Assembly: GCA_024401495.1 (NCBI GenBank)
Contig: JAKSKW010000012.1
Span: 1-58,739 of the forward strand
Direction of reading: 5' to 3'
Origin: Paludibacteraceae bacterium
GTDB taxonomy: Bacteria; Bacteroidota; Bacteroidia; Bacteroidales; Paludibacteraceae
DNA length: 58,739 nucleotides
Shown: positions 35,230-44,686 of the stretch, in pieces
Layout of the letters: every line of letters starts with the position of its first letter
How positions within the stretch are numbered: position 1 is the first letter of the stretch
The notes under the pieces: generated by a model
Database searches by the model: none
What the model saw: only the letters and a program-made list of their open reading frames with translations
What the model was told of the DNA's origin: nothing
Position numbers and translations under genes: made by a program

Positions 35230-36906
35230 ATGAACCAAAGGAAATCATATATAGTTGGCAAAGGTGCTGTCTGTGCTATGGGAAATTCTCTAACTGAGAT
35301 AGTGTCAAATGTAGAAGCTTGTGTAAGTGGAGTGAAAGACAGAGAAACAAGATATGCCAACGGCCAATCATTTCCTCTTGGTGCAGTCGACGCGGATTTT
35401 GCGACTCAATACTCAATATCCAACCAATATGAGTATTCACGTCTGGAGCAAATGATGATCTCATCTACGTTAGACGCTCTGAAGAACACCAATGTAGACC
35501 TGGCATCCCCGTCTACCCTATTCATTTTCTCATCAACAAAAGGCAATATCGACAATCTTAGCCATAGTGAAAGTGATTACATCTTTAATTTGGCTCAGAA
35601 AGTTGCTTCATATTTCAAGAATAGCAACAAACCAGTATGCATATCAAACGCATGCATTTCAGGCGTCCTAGCGACGGTTTATGCCCACAGACTACTACAA
35701 CAAGGGAGTTATGACAACATCATAGTTATCGGTGGAGATTTACTAACAGACTTTGTCGTGTCTGGTTTCGATAGTTTCCGTTCTCTCAGCCACAACGTAT
35801 GCAAGCCTTACGATAAAAACAGAGACGGCATTTCCCTTGGAGAAGGAGCCGCCACGCTGATCTTATCAAACAATACATCCATACCAAACTGCTATCATAT
35901 CGCAGGAGGAGCGACATCCAACGACGCCAACCACATATCTGGGCCGTCTCGTACAGGAGAAGAACTTGCTCACGCCATCATAACAGCGATGGAAGAAGCA
36001 AAAGTTTCGGCATCGGACATAATGTTCGTAAATATGCATGGAACAGCCACCATCTACAACGACGAAATGGAATCTAAAGCTTTAGCTGTTGCAGGACTGA
36101 CAGCGAGCACCGTCGTCAGCGAAAAAGGATATTTCGGCCACACACTTGGATGCTCAGGCGTGCTTGAATTGGCTTTAAGTATCGCATTAGCGGAAAAGAA
36201 CGAGATAGCCAAGACCATTGGTTTTAAAGAGACAGGCACCCCCGTTGTACTAAATGTATCTAAGGAACTAATAAAAGACAAAAAATGCGATGTTTTTGTC
36301 AAAACAGGTTCAGGATTTGGTGGATGTAATGCGGCTGTAGTTGTAAGCAACAGAAAAAGCGAAGACTTAAAAACAAGTATCAAAGCGAGCTATTCGCAGA
36401 AAGCCCGAATCACAATTTCAGACGACTTTTGCGATACAGATTTCAAGGCTTACATCAAAGGAATATTTGGGGCTGTATCAGAGCCATACATGAAATTCTC
36501 CAAAATGGACGACTATTGCAAGCTTGGAACTACCGCCGTTGAATTGCTACTTAACAAAGCAGGGGGATTATCACAATACAATCCATATGAGGTTGCTTTG
36601 GTTGTCAACACTGACACTGGGTGCATAGAATCCGATTTAGCCCATTTAGACAACATCACAGCAGACGAATACAACTCGTCTCCTGCAGTCTTCGTCTACA
36701 CGCTTCCTAACGTCGTAGGAGGGGAAATATGCATCAAAAACAAATTCAAGGGAGAGGGTGTAACTTTAGTAGGCAAAGCAGAGGATCCTAAGAAAATCGT
36801 GGAAGAATTTTGTTGCGACGCGAATACTAAAGTCGCCATCTATTTATATGTCGACAAATGCAGCAGCAAATTCTCGGCAGAAGCCATATTATTTGAACGA
36901 ATCTGA
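35230..36906 (+). CDS. Beta-ketoacyl synthase fused to a second, incomplete ketosynthase-like domain
   Basis: The first about 375 residues form a thiolase-fold ketosynthase with a complete Cys-His-His triad: Cys142 in SNACISG, His270 in NMHGTATIYND and His304 in KGYFGHTLG. Such enzymes condense acyl chains on an acyl carrier protein. From about residue 385 a further about 170 residues resemble the N-terminal half of another ketosynthase (EVALVVNTDTG, SSPAVFVYTLPNVVGGEICIK), with no usable catalytic triad. The overall form recalls ketosynthase/partner proteins of aryl-polyene or flexirubin pathways, but no carrier protein, ketoreductase or dehydratase gene is adjacent. An open frame from a TTG at 35194 exists; ATG at 35230 gives the normal family start. 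Substrate unknown; a pigment or fatty-acid role is speculation. Confidence 0.82.
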   Translation: MNQRKSYIVGKGAVCAMGNSLTEIVSNVEACVSGVKDRETRYANGQSFPLGAVDADFATQYSISNQYEYSRLEQMMISSTLDALKNTNVDLASPSTLFIFSSTKGNIDNLSHSESDYIFNLAQKVASYFKNSNKPVCISNACISGVLATVYAHRLLQQGSYDNIIVIGGDLLTDFVVSGFDSFRSLSHNVCKPYDKNRDGISLGEGAATLILSNNTSIPNCYHIAGGATSNDANHISGPSRTGEELAHAIITAMEEAKVSASDIMFVNMHGTATIYNDEMESKALAVAGLTASTVVSEKGYFGHTLGCSGVLELALSIALAEKNEIAKTIGFKETGTPVVLNVSKELIKDKKCDVFVKTGSGFGGCNAAVVVSNRKSEDLKTSIKASYSQKARITISDDFCDTDFKAYIKGIFGAVSEPYMKFSKMDDYCKLGTTAVELLLNKAGGLSQYNPYEVALVVNTDTGCIESDLAHLDNITADEYNSSPAVFVYTLPNVVGGEICIKNKFKGEGVTLVGKAEDPKKIVEEFCCDANTKVAIYLYVDKCSSKFSAEAILFERI

Positions 36907-36935
36907 CAAAACAGGTTTGGCAAAGAATAAAGTTG

Positions 36936-36966
36936 AGATGCGGTTTATCACCGCATCTTTTTTTTG
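36936..36966 (+). terminator. Terminator of the ketosynthase gene
   Basis: AGATGCGGT (36936-36944) pairs with ACCGCATCT (36950-36958), followed by eight or more T. Confidence 0.92.
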
Positions 36967-36983
36967 TAATTAATTAAGCAAAC

Positions 36984-37013
36984 AAAAAAGGCGAACATTT
37001 CTGCTCGCCTTTG
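36984..37013 (-). terminator. Terminator of rpsO
   Basis: AAAGGCGA (36984-36994 region) pairs with TCGCCTTT (37005-37012); on the minus strand the stem is followed by a T run. Confidence 0.85.
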
Positions 37014-37032
37014 TTTTTCTCAAGAAAGTTGA

Positions 37033-37302
37033 TTACTTTCTCAAACCAAGTTTCTTAACGATTGCACGGTAACGCTCGATGTCCTTCTCCTTCAAGAAAT
37101 CCAACATACGACGACGCTTACCTACCAACATCTTAAGAGATCTTGATGTGTTAAAATCCTTCTTGTTTGACTTTACATGCTCAGTCAAATGAGAGATACG
37201 GTATGAGAATAGCGCTATCTGGCTCTCTGCTGAACCAGTATCGGTATTAGACTTTCCGTAAGTCCCGAAGATTTCTGCTTTCTTAGCTTGATCTAGATAC
37301 AT
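37033..37302 (-). CDS. rpsO: 30S ribosomal protein S15
   Basis: This 89-residue protein binds the central domain of 16S rRNA early in 30S assembly. The pattern TGSAESQIALFSYRISHLTEHVK, then DFNTSRSLKMLVGKRRRMLDFLK, is diagnostic, and the length is exactly that of S15. It is monocistronic on the minus strand, with an exact promoter and its own terminator. In other bacteria S15 represses its own mRNA; the 5' leader here is short (about 20 nt) and no control structure was recognised. Confidence 0.97.
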   Translation of the reverse strand: MYLDQAKKAEIFGTYGKSNTDTGSAESQIALFSYRISHLTEHVKSNKKDFNTSRSLKMLVGKRRRMLDFLKEKDIERYRAIVKKLGLRK

Positions 37303-37328
37303 TGTTATATAATTTTAATTAGCGGATG

Positions 37329-37358
37329 CAAAGGTAGACATTTAGAACGAGACATCAA
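37329..37358 (-). promoter_or_regulatory. rpsO promoter
   Basis: On the minus strand TTG (37356-37358) and TACCTTTG (37329-37336) are 19 bp apart; transcription should start about 20 bp before the ATG. Confidence 0.75.
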
Positions 37359-37428
37359 AATGAAATCTCCTTTTTCTATATAGTTGTTGATTATTTTAAC
37401 CGAAATAGAGACATGAACTTTAAAACAG

Positions 37429-37456
37429 AAAGAGACGTGGCACGCCACGTCTCTAC
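37429..37456 (-). terminator. Palindromic repeat/terminator after the porin gene
   Basis: AGAGACGTGGC (37431-37441) pairs with GCCACGTCTCT (37444-37454) with a minimal loop. It is a GAGACG-family member just past the stop of the porin-like gene. The minus-strand tail is TTCTGTTTT, so termination is plausible but not certain. Confidence 0.65.
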
Positions 37457-37476
37457 ATATATCTGTCAATAAATGA

Positions 37477-38904
37477 TTAGAAGTTATATTTAACCATTAG
37501 ACAAACGCGGTTGTTAAGAACTGTGTTGTGGTCCTCTTCAACAGCACGGCCCAACCAGTGTCCTAACTCATCTTTCTCCTCCTTACCATAAGTTGCACCT
37601 GTCAACTCATACTCAAATGCCATGTCGAAATTTTTGATAGTATAAGTATAAGTTGGGCAAAGACGGAAGCAGTTATCCAATGTCTTGCCACCCTTGTGCT
37701 GAAGTGAAGTGTATTTTACATACTCCTCAAGCATACCCTCTTTAGCTCCGAAGTTCTTCTGGTATCCCGCGAAGAAGCTAACCTTTGTGATATTACCTGA
37801 ATTCTTGCTAACCTTTGTCCAAACTGGGTTAACCCATGTGCTGAACATGCGTAGTGGAGCATACTCGCACTCACCAGTCTTCTCGTCGTAAGAAGTTAGA
37901 CCGTAACCGCTTGGCATATTCAAGTGAGCAGTGTTCTGACCGTAAACAGCCTTTGCCATCAACTTGAACTTAGTAGAAGGCTTGTACTGGAAGTAGAACA
38001 TTGGAGAGATTGCTGTGACTCTATCAGACGACTTAACTGTGCAAACAGTGTCCTTTCCTTCCCAGTTAAGTTCTTCTACTCTTGTCTGACGTGGTTTTAG
38101 GCTTGTAAGATCAGCACCAACACCTACGATTGTCTTCTTTCCTGTGTGGTCAAGACCTAGGTACAATTCAGGAATGCAAGAGTTGTTCAAGAATTTGATA
38201 TTAGCAGACGACGCTGCACCAAGAGCATCCTTGTCTGGTCCGACTGGAGTGTACTGAAGCATCCAAAGCAAATCAGTTGTCCATCTCCATCCGTTATCCT
38301 TACCGAAGCGGATGTCGTGGCGGATCTGTGGTGAACGGTTGAATGGCTGGAATGGAGAACCAGTTGCAAGAGCTGCGCAACCAGGCATCAAGTCAGAGTT
38401 GAACATTGGGTGCCAAGCCTGACCTAGAGTCAACATGTTCTTCTGCCATGCGAAACGCATGAAAGCCTGACGAATACGAAGCAAATATGTATTTGAGCTG
38501 TAACCGCAGAAGTCCATCTCGATCTTACCACTCATTGTGCAGATCTCATTTAGTTTAGGACCATTTAGATTTAGACCAAGACGTGTTGTGAACGCCATCC
38601 ACTGCAAAGAAGACTGCTGATTCAAATCGTCACCACGAAGGTTAAGGTTCTCATCTGTAGGAAGAGTGTGGAACAAACCTCCGTTTACCGCCTGGATTGT
38701 GTGAGAATCATAAGTGAAGTAGTTACGAACGAAACCGTAAAGCTGAACCTTTGGTTTCTTGTCGTTACCCTCGAACACTACGCCATTACGATGGTGACGG
38801 TGGTGGTGATGGTGATGCTTTGCTGTGTCAGCAGCAGCGTTTTCTTGTGCGAATGTCGAAAGCGATGCACAAGCTACCAGAATAGATAGTAAAAATTTCT
38901 TCAT
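37477..38904 (-). CDS. Porin-like outer-membrane beta-barrel protein with natural polyhistidine segment
   Basis: This 475-residue protein has a signal peptide (cleavage near A19/Q20), then a short mature N-terminus in which residues 30-38 are six His, Arg, two His. The rest alternates polar and aromatic residues in many predicted strands, starts VQLYGFVRNYFTYDSH and ends with the aromatic C-terminal strand RVCLMVKYNF, as in outer-membrane barrels. It lies 66 bp downstream of the SLC13 symporter gene on the same strand, with a palindrome but no clear promoter between, so the two may be cotranscribed and form an outer/inner membrane uptake route for C4-dicarboxylates; this is inference. The His run could bind metal. 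No exact named porin family was recognised. Confidence 0.8.
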   Translation of the reverse strand: MKKFLLSILVACASLSTFAQENAAADTAKHHHHHHRHHRNGVVFEGNDKKPKVQLYGFVRNYFTYDSHTIQAVNGGLFHTLPTDENLNLRGDDLNQQSSLQWMAFTTRLGLNLNGPKLNEICTMSGKIEMDFCGYSSNTYLLRIRQAFMRFAWQKNMLTLGQAWHPMFNSDLMPGCAALATGSPFQPFNRSPQIRHDIRFGKDNGWRWTTDLLWMLQYTPVGPDKDALGAASSANIKFLNNSCIPELYLGLDHTGKKTIVGVGADLTSLKPRQTRVEELNWEGKDTVCTVKSSDRVTAISPMFYFQYKPSTKFKLMAKAVYGQNTAHLNMPSGYGLTSYDEKTGECEYAPLRMFSTWVNPVWTKVSKNSGNITKVSFFAGYQKNFGAKEGMLEEYVKYTSLQHKGGKTLDNCFRLCPTYTYTIKNFDMAFEYELTGATYGKEEKDELGHWLGRAVEEDHNTVLNNRVCLMVKYNF

Positions 38905-38925
38905 TTTATTAAATTAAACAAAAAA

Positions 38926-38952
38926 GTAGAGACGCAGTTATTGCGTCTCTAC
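38926..38952. repeat. Palindromic repeat between symporter and porin genes
   Basis: GTAGAGACGCA (38926-38936) pairs perfectly with TGCGTCTCTAC (38942-38952). It is a full-length GAGACG-family member within a probable operon, where it could terminate part of the transcripts or protect an mRNA end. Confidence 0.8.
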
Positions 38953-38970
38953 AAAATATTTTACGATTAA

Positions 38971-40614
38971 TTAGTTCCCGAAAACTGAGTTTCCAAAGAA
39001 GATCAATGCAGAGTAACCTACAACCATACCAAATACACCAACGAGTATTCCTACAACTGCCATTTGCTTAGTTTCAATGAATCCCTTTGAATAAGCGATT
39101 GCGTTTGGAGGAGTTGAGATTGGCAAAGACATTGCAAGTGATGCAGAAAGTGCGACTCCAATTAGAAGTGCAGGCACGCCACCAAATGAAGCCAACTGAT
39201 CCTTCATACCCATACCAGCAGCCGCAAGAATTGGAACTAGAAGCGCAGCAGTACCAGAATTAGACATGAATGTACTCATTATAATACATAATACACCAGC
39301 ACCGATCATCATTGCCAATATTGGCCATGTTTTCAATGGAATAGAAGCAACCAAGTGTGCACCAAGTCCAGTTTTGTCTAGACCGACACCAAGAGCAAAA
39401 CCTCCAGCTACAAGCCATAAGACATCCCAATCAACACTTGCAAGATCCTTCTTTGTGATAACTCCTGTGATAGAGAAAACTGCAAATGGGATCAAAGCCA
39501 CAACATTTGCATTAGGGCAGAACTTACCAGTCCACTCTAGGCCTCCGAACACCCAAAGAATAACGGTAACGGCAAAAGTAATGTAAACGATATATGCCTT
39601 TGTGCTTTTCTCAAAGTTACCCTCAACTTCAATTGAAATACCTTCCTCTTTTACCTTTGGAGAGAATGGGAACAAACGAATAAGGATCTGCCAAGAGAAC
39701 AATAGGATGATGATCATGATTGGAACCATAAGGCGCATCCAATCAAAAAAACTCACATCCATACCATTTGCCTCAAGAAATCCTTTTGCAATTGCATTAG
39801 GAGGAGTACCGATAGGAGTACCGATACCACCGACGTTACATGCGATTGGAATAGCAAGAGCCAATCCAATTCTTCCCTTTCCATCAGAAGGAAGAGATGC
39901 CAATACTGGAGTCAAGATTGTAAGCATCATTGCAGCAGTAGCAGTATTACTCATAAACATAGAGAACATAGCTGCGACGATAAGGAAACCAAGAACAACG
40001 ATATCTGGATTCTTGCCAAAAGGCTTCAACATTACCTTTGCAAGTCCCGCGTCCATCTTATATTTTTGAGCTGCAATTGCCAAAATAAATCCACCCATGA
40101 ACAACATGATTGTAGGATTAGCGAATGCGGCCATAATTTCATTTGCGCTCAAAGCCTTAAGAGACTTTGTTCCTCCTCCAAGCAAATCTACAGATTCTTC
40201 TACTTTCATAAAAGAGAACTCTCCAGTAGAAACAGTAAGAAGCATCAGCACCATAGTCAAAACTGAAGTAGCCCAAATTGGAATCGGCTCTGTGATCCAC
40301 ATTGCAGCTGCGAACAAGAAAATTGCAATTACACGCTGTTCTAATACAGTTGGACCATTTTGGAATAGCATTGCACCTTCAGGCACCTGAATTGCACCAC
40401 TCAAGTAATCAGGGTCATTAAGCGATATAGCTTGGAATGCACCCTTTGCGTTCAACCACAAATAAGAATCCGAAAATCCCCAATACTCTGCAGGCAAAAA
40501 CCAAGCTACCATTGCAATCGCGATACAAATTGCGAGGCAAATGAGTTTCTTATTGCCAGTAGGCACACCCGAAGGCATTGCCTTTGTCGTACTTTGTTGC
40601 TCTTTTGGTTCCAT
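38971..40614 (-). CDS. SLC13/DASS family sodium:dicarboxylate symporter
   Basis: This 547-residue inner-membrane protein has about 11-12 membrane helices and the two SLC13 signature loops: MSNTATAAMM with GGIGTPIGTPPNA in the first half and MSNSGTAALLVP with LPISTPPNAIAYSKG in the second. These Ser-Asn-Thr motifs bind sodium and substrate in VcINDY-type transporters. Likely substrates are succinate, fumarate or malate; the exact one cannot be read from sequence. It is first on the minus strand, before the porin-like gene, and divergent from the fumarate reductase operon, supporting a C4-dicarboxylate role. Confidence 0.9.
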   Translation of the reverse strand: MEPKEQQSTTKAMPSGVPTGNKKLICLAICIAIAMVAWFLPAEYWGFSDSYLWLNAKGAFQAISLNDPDYLSGAIQVPEGAMLFQNGPTVLEQRVIAIFLFAAAMWITEPIPIWATSVLTMVLMLLTVSTGEFSFMKVEESVDLLGGGTKSLKALSANEIMAAFANPTIMLFMGGFILAIAAQKYKMDAGLAKVMLKPFGKNPDIVVLGFLIVAAMFSMFMSNTATAAMMLTILTPVLASLPSDGKGRIGLALAIPIACNVGGIGTPIGTPPNAIAKGFLEANGMDVSFFDWMRLMVPIMIIILLFSWQILIRLFPFSPKVKEEGISIEVEGNFEKSTKAYIVYITFAVTVILWVFGGLEWTGKFCPNANVVALIPFAVFSITGVITKKDLASVDWDVLWLVAGGFALGVGLDKTGLGAHLVASIPLKTWPILAMMIGAGVLCIIMSTFMSNSGTAALLVPILAAAGMGMKDQLASFGGVPALLIGVALSASLAMSLPISTPPNAIAYSKGFIETKQMAVVGILVGVFGMVVGYSALIFFGNSVFGN

Positions 40615-40664
40615 AAAACCTCTTTTTGATATTTTTTAATTTTTAATTCATTTTAAAAGCGACG

Positions 40665-40672
40665 CAAATTTA
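40665..40672 (-). promoter_or_regulatory. -7 element for the SLC13 symporter gene
   Basis: The minus strand reads TAAATTTG, an exact TAnnTTTG match, 50 bp before the ATG; a TTG lies 17 bp further upstream. Confidence 0.65.
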
Positions 40673-41018
40673 TTCAAAAAAGTGTTTGACAATACGAAAA
40701 AAGCCCCTTTTTTGTTAATTGTATAAATATTTGAATATTACCAAATAGAAAGCGTTTATGGCACTTAGAAAACATTTTTACAGAATCTACAAGCAAATTT
40801 CGCCAATTATCATACAATAACAAAGATTTAATTACAATCTGACATTTAAGATTTATTTAAAATCAGTTACAAAATGAAATTATTTTCCGAAAAGCGTATA
40901 TTATTACAATAACCACATTTAAATAATTGGATTTTAAGATTGGGACATTGGATTAAGACAGCCTATAGCGATATAAAAGAACGAGCATATTTGTTGATAA
41001 CTCACTATATTTTGCAAA

Positions 41019-41064
41019 AAACAAATTTTTTGTTTGCGTATTTGCTTTTCGCTTTCTATTTTTG
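41019..41064 (+). promoter_or_regulatory. Fumarate reductase operon promoter with inverted repeat at -33
   Basis: TTG (41034-41036) and TATTTTTG (41057-41064) are 20 bp apart. An inverted repeat AAACAAA-TTT-TTTGTTT (41019-41035) overlaps the -33 box and could be a regulator site. The leader is about 58 nt. Confidence 0.65.
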
Positions 41065-41128
41065 CTAAATATTGCTTAAAATCGGAAATAAAAATTAATA
41101 AAAATAATTCATTAAACGTAATTTATTT

Positions 41129-41815
41129 ATGTGGTTAACTAGTTCTTCGGTGGGAAGAAAACTGATAATGAGCATATCAGGACTATTCCTCATCTTGTTT
41201 TTGGCATTTCACATGTCAATGAATTTAGTGGCTATCATTAGTTCTGAGGCGTACAACGGAGTATGTGCGTTCTTGGGATCTAACTGGTATGCAGTGGCTG
41301 GTACAGCAGTATTGGCTGCAGGAGTGTTTGTTCACTTTGCAATGGCAATTACGCTTACATTGCAGAATCGCAGAGCGCGTGGTGAGCAGAGATATGCGAT
41401 GACTGAGAATCAGCCAAAGGTAGAGTGGGCTTCTCAGAACATGTTCATACTAGGTGCTATCGTGCTTCTAGGTCTTGGAGTTCACTTGTCACATTTCTGG
41501 GCACACATGATGCTTCCAGAATTGATAAGCGACAACCATTTGCTTGTTACTGCATCTGACGGCAAAGTTATAGAGGCCACAGAAGGTTCTAAATTGATCG
41601 CATACACATTCAAGAATCCAGTTAACGTTGTTATCTACGTTCTTTGGTTGTGCGCTTTGTGGTTCCACTTGACTCACGGTATGTGGTCGGCAATGCAGAC
41701 ACTTGGAACAAACAACAAGACATGGATGCCACGTTGGAAGATGATCTCTAACATTTTCGCAACAGTTGTTTGTTTTGGTTTTATGGCAGTAGTTGTTTAC
41801 GGTGCTATTGCTTAA
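41129..41815 (+). CDS. frdC: Fumarate reductase/succinate dehydrogenase cytochrome b subunit
   Basis: This 228-residue membrane anchor carries heme b and the quinone site for the complex encoded by the next two genes. It has five membrane helices typical of the Wolinella/Bacteroidetes type B enzymes; conserved His are visible in LAFHMSMN, VHFAMAI, HLSHFWAHMM and WFHLTHGMWSAMQT. It begins WLTSSSVGRKLIMSISGLFL, the usual family start. The gene is first in the C-A-B operon; the intergenic gap to frdA is 27 bp. In Bacteroidales the complex mainly reduces fumarate with menaquinol to make succinate. Confidence 0.95.
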   Translation: MWLTSSSVGRKLIMSISGLFLILFLAFHMSMNLVAIISSEAYNGVCAFLGSNWYAVAGTAVLAAGVFVHFAMAITLTLQNRRARGEQRYAMTENQPKVEWASQNMFILGAIVLLGLGVHLSHFWAHMMLPELISDNHLLVTASDGKVIEATEGSKLIAYTFKNPVNVVIYVLWLCALWFHLTHGMWSAMQTLGTNNKTWMPRWKMISNIFATVVCFGFMAVVVYGAIA

Positions 41816-41842
41816 TTTCCATATTATAATTGATAAAAAGTT

Positions 41843-43786
41843 ATGGCAACTATAGATTCAAAAATTCCTAAAGGTCCTTTGGCTCAAAAGTGGACCAACT
41901 ATAAAAATCATCAGAAGTTGGTGAATCCAGCTAACAAGCGTAAGTTGGATATCATCGTTGTCGGAACAGGTCTTGCAGGTGCTTCTGCAGCAGCTTCTCT
42001 TGGAGCTCTTGGTTTCAACGTACTTAACTTCTGTATTCAGGATTCTCCACGTCGTGCTCACTCAATCGCAGCACAGGGAGGTATCAACGCGGCAAAGAAC
42101 TATCAGAATGATGGTGACTCTGTTTACCGTCTATTCTACGATACAATCAAGGGTGGCGACTACCGTGCACGTGAGGCAAACGTTTACCGTCTTGCTGAGG
42201 TTTCTAACAACATCATCGACCAGTGTGTTGCTCAGGGTGTTCCTTTCGCTCGTGAGTACGGCGGTCTTCTTGACAACCGTTCATTCGGTGGAGCTCAGGT
42301 GTCTCGTACATTCTATGCTAAGGGACAGACAGGTCAGCAGCTTCTTCTAGGTGCTTATTCAGCACTTAGCCGTCAGGTTAACAAGGGTACTGTTAAGCTT
42401 TACACTCGTTATGAGATGCTTGACGTTGTTATCATCGAGGGTCGTGCTCGTGGTATCATCGCACGTAACCTTGTAACTGGTAAGATCGAGCGTTTCTTCG
42501 GTCACGCAGTAGTTATCGGTACTGGTGGATACGGAAACACTTACTTCCTATCAACTAACGCTATGGGATCTAACGGTTCTGCTGCTATGCAGATCTACCG
42601 TAAGGGTGCTTACTTCGCTAACCCATGTTACGCACAGATCCACCCAACTTGTATCCCAGTTCACGGTGACATCCAGTCTAAGCTTACATTGATGTCAGAG
42701 TCTCTTCGTAACGATGGTCGTATCTGGGTTCCTAAGAAACTTGAGGATGCAAAGGCCATCCAGGAGGGAAGAAAGACAGCTAACGATATTCCTGATGAGG
42801 ATCGTGACTTCTACTTGGAGCGTCGTTATCCAGCATTCGGTAACCTTGTACCACGTGACGTTGCTTCTCGCGCTGCTAAGGAGCGTTGCGACAAGGGATT
42901 CGGTGTAAACAATACAGGTCTTGCAGTTTACCTTGACTTTAAGTATGCTATCCAGCGTCTTGGTGCTGATGTCGTAGCTCAGAAGTATGGTAACTTGTTC
43001 CAGATGTACGAGAAGATCACAGATGAGAATCCATACGAGGTTCCAATGAAGATCTTCCCTGCTATCCACTATACAATGGGTGGTATCTGGGTTGACTACG
43101 AGTTGATGACATCTATCCCAGGTTTGTTCGCAATCGGTGAGGCTAACTTCTCAGACCACGGTGCTAACCGTCTTGGTGCATCAGCATTGATGCAGGGTCT
43201 TGCAGATGGTTACTTCGTATTGCCATACACAATCCAGAACTACTTGGCTGATCAGATCCAGGTTCCAAGAATGAGCACAGAGCTTCCTGAGTTCGCAGAG
43301 GCTGAGAAGGCTGTTCAGGACAAGATCAACAAGTTGATGAGCATCAAGGGTCAGCGTTCAGTTGATTCAATCCACAAAGAGCTTGGTCACGTTATGTGGG
43401 AGTATGTGGGTATGGGCCGTACTAAGGAAGGTCTTGAGATCGCAATGAAGAAGATCAAGGAGATCAAGAAGGAGTTCTGGTCAAACGTATTCATCCCAGG
43501 TGAGGCTAACACTCTAAACACAGAGTTGGAGAAGGCATTGAGATTGTCTGACTTCTTGGAGATCGGTTATTTGATGGCAATCGACGGTTACAACAGAAAT
43601 GAGTCTTGTGGAGGTCACTTCCGTGAGGAGTTCCAGACAGAGGAAGGTGAGGCACTTCGCCAGGACGACCAGTATTCATACGTTGCTTGTTGGAAGTACA
43701 CAGGAGAGAATTCAGATCCTGAGCTTTTGAAGGAGCCACTTGACTACGAGGAGACAGAGCGTAAGACTCGTAACTACAAGAACTAA
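41843..43786 (+). CDS. frdA: Fumarate reductase/succinate dehydrogenase flavoprotein subunit
   Basis: This 647-residue catalytic subunit holds covalent FAD. The Rossmann motif [10 protein letters not shown] and [15 protein letters not shown], whose His is the FAD attachment residue, are at the N-terminal end; catalytic regions include [10 protein letters not shown] and the fumarate-binding [11 protein letters not shown]. Length is typical for type B enzymes (about 640-660). Codon use is among the most biased in the window, nearly all AAG and GAG, so expression should be very high. It lies between frdC and frdB with short gaps. Confidence 0.97.
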   Translation: MATIDSKIPKGPLAQKWTNYKNHQKLVNPANKRKLDIIVVGTGLAGASAAASLGALGFNVLNFCIQDSPRRAHSIAAQGGINAAKNYQNDGDSVYRLFYDTIKGGDYRAREANVYRLAEVSNNIIDQCVAQGVPFAREYGGLLDNRSFGGAQVSRTFYAKGQTGQQLLLGAYSALSRQVNKGTVKLYTRYEMLDVVIIEGRARGIIARNLVTGKIERFFGHAVVIGTGGYGNTYFLSTNAMGSNGSAAMQIYRKGAYFANPCYAQIHPTCIPVHGDIQSKLTLMSESLRNDGRIWVPKKLEDAKAIQEGRKTANDIPDEDRDFYLERRYPAFGNLVPRDVASRAAKERCDKGFGVNNTGLAVYLDFKYAIQRLGADVVAQKYGNLFQMYEKITDENPYEVPMKIFPAIHYTMGGIWVDYELMTSIPGLFAIGEANFSDHGANRLGASALMQGLADGYFVLPYTIQNYLADQIQVPRMSTELPEFAEAEKAVQDKINKLMSIKGQRSVDSIHKELGHVMWEYVGMGRTKEGLEIAMKKIKEIKKEFWSNVFIPGEANTLNTELEKALRLSDFLEIGYLMAIDGYNRNESCGGHFREEFQTEEGEALRQDDQYSYVACWKYTGENSDPELLKEPLDYEETERKTRNYKN

Positions 43787-43816
43787 TTTCTAGTAAACTT
43801 GAAAATTCTGACAAAA

Positions 43817-44578
43817 ATGGGAAAAGAAAAAGAATTAAATATAACACTTAAGGTATGGCGCCAGAGAGGTCCTCAGGAGAAGGGTGCTTTCGAGACATAC
43901 CAGTTGGAAGGAATTTCTACAGAGAGCTCATTCCTTGAGATGCTTGACGTTCTTAACGAGAAATTGGTTAAGGAAAGAAAAGAGCCTGTAGTATTCGACC
44001 ACGACTGTCGTGAGGGTATTTGCGGTATGTGTTCATTGTATATCAACGGACACCCACACGGAAAAGATACAGAGGTTACAACATGTCAGCTTCACATGCG
44101 TCGTTTCAACGATGGTGACACAATCACAATCGAGCCATGGCGTTCAGCTGCATTCCCTGTAATCCGCGACTTGATGGTAGACCGTTCAGCTTATGATAAG
44201 ATCATGCAGGCTGGTGGTTATACTTCAGTTAACACTGGTGGTATTCCTGACGCTAACGCAATTCCTATTCCAAAACCAATCGCTGACGAGGCAATGGATG
44301 CCGCTTCATGTATTGGATGTGGAGCTTGTGTAGCAGCATGTAAGAACGGATCAGCAATGTTGTTCGTTTCTGCCAAGGTTTCTCAGTTGGCTCTTCTTCC
44401 TCAGGGTAAGGTAGAGGCTGCTAAGAGAGTCAAGGCGATGGTCGCTAAGATGGATGAGCTTGGTTTCGGTAACTGTACTAACACACGTGCATGTGAGGCT
44501 GAGTGTCCAAAGGGCGTTTCTATCAGCAACATCGCTCGTTTGAACCGTGAGTTCATCTGTGCTAAGTTGAAAGACTAA
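43817..44578 (+). CDS. frdB: Fumarate reductase/succinate dehydrogenase iron-sulfur subunit
   Basis: This 253-residue subunit passes electrons between quinone and FAD through three clusters. The plant-type 2Fe-2S ligands are in [10 protein letters not shown] with a later Cys in [18 protein letters not shown] and a CxxxCP region ([11 protein letters not shown]) hold the 4Fe-4S and 3Fe-4S clusters. An in-frame TTG at 43799 gives a longer frame, but ATG at 43817 ([14 protein letters not shown]) is the family start. It ends the operon, followed by a hairpin terminator. Confidence 0.96.
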   Translation: MGKEKELNITLKVWRQRGPQEKGAFETYQLEGISTESSFLEMLDVLNEKLVKERKEPVVFDHDCREGICGMCSLYINGHPHGKDTEVTTCQLHMRRFNDGDTITIEPWRSAAFPVIRDLMVDRSAYDKIMQAGGYTSVNTGGIPDANAIPIPKPIADEAMDAASCIGCGACVAACKNGSAMLFVSAKVSQLALLPQGKVEAAKRVKAMVAKMDELGFGNCTNTRACEAECPKGVSISNIARLNREFICAKLKD

Positions 44579-44599
44579 TATGGTCTAAAACTAAAATAT

Positions 44600-44635
44600 A
44601 GAGGATAGGCGTCATCGCGTCTATCCTCTTTTTAA
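44600..44635 (+). terminator. Terminator of the frdCAB operon
   Basis: AGAGGATAG (44600-44608) pairs with CTATCCTCT (44621-44629), followed by TTTTTA. Confidence 0.88.
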
Positions 44636-44686
44636 TATAAAAAAAACACAATAAACTATTATAATAAACACAACATAATACTCGAC

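Larger units (their letters stand above)
40615..41128. other. Divergent intergenic region, symporter/fumarate reductase
   Basis: This 514-bp AT-rich region holds the symporter promoter (40665), an imperfect hairpin at 40689-40722 (ACAAT...AAAAAAG-CCC-CTTTTTT...ATTGT), and the frd promoter (41034-41064). The roughly 310 bp between 40723 and 41033 contain no recognisable gene or structured RNA. Confidence 0.6.
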
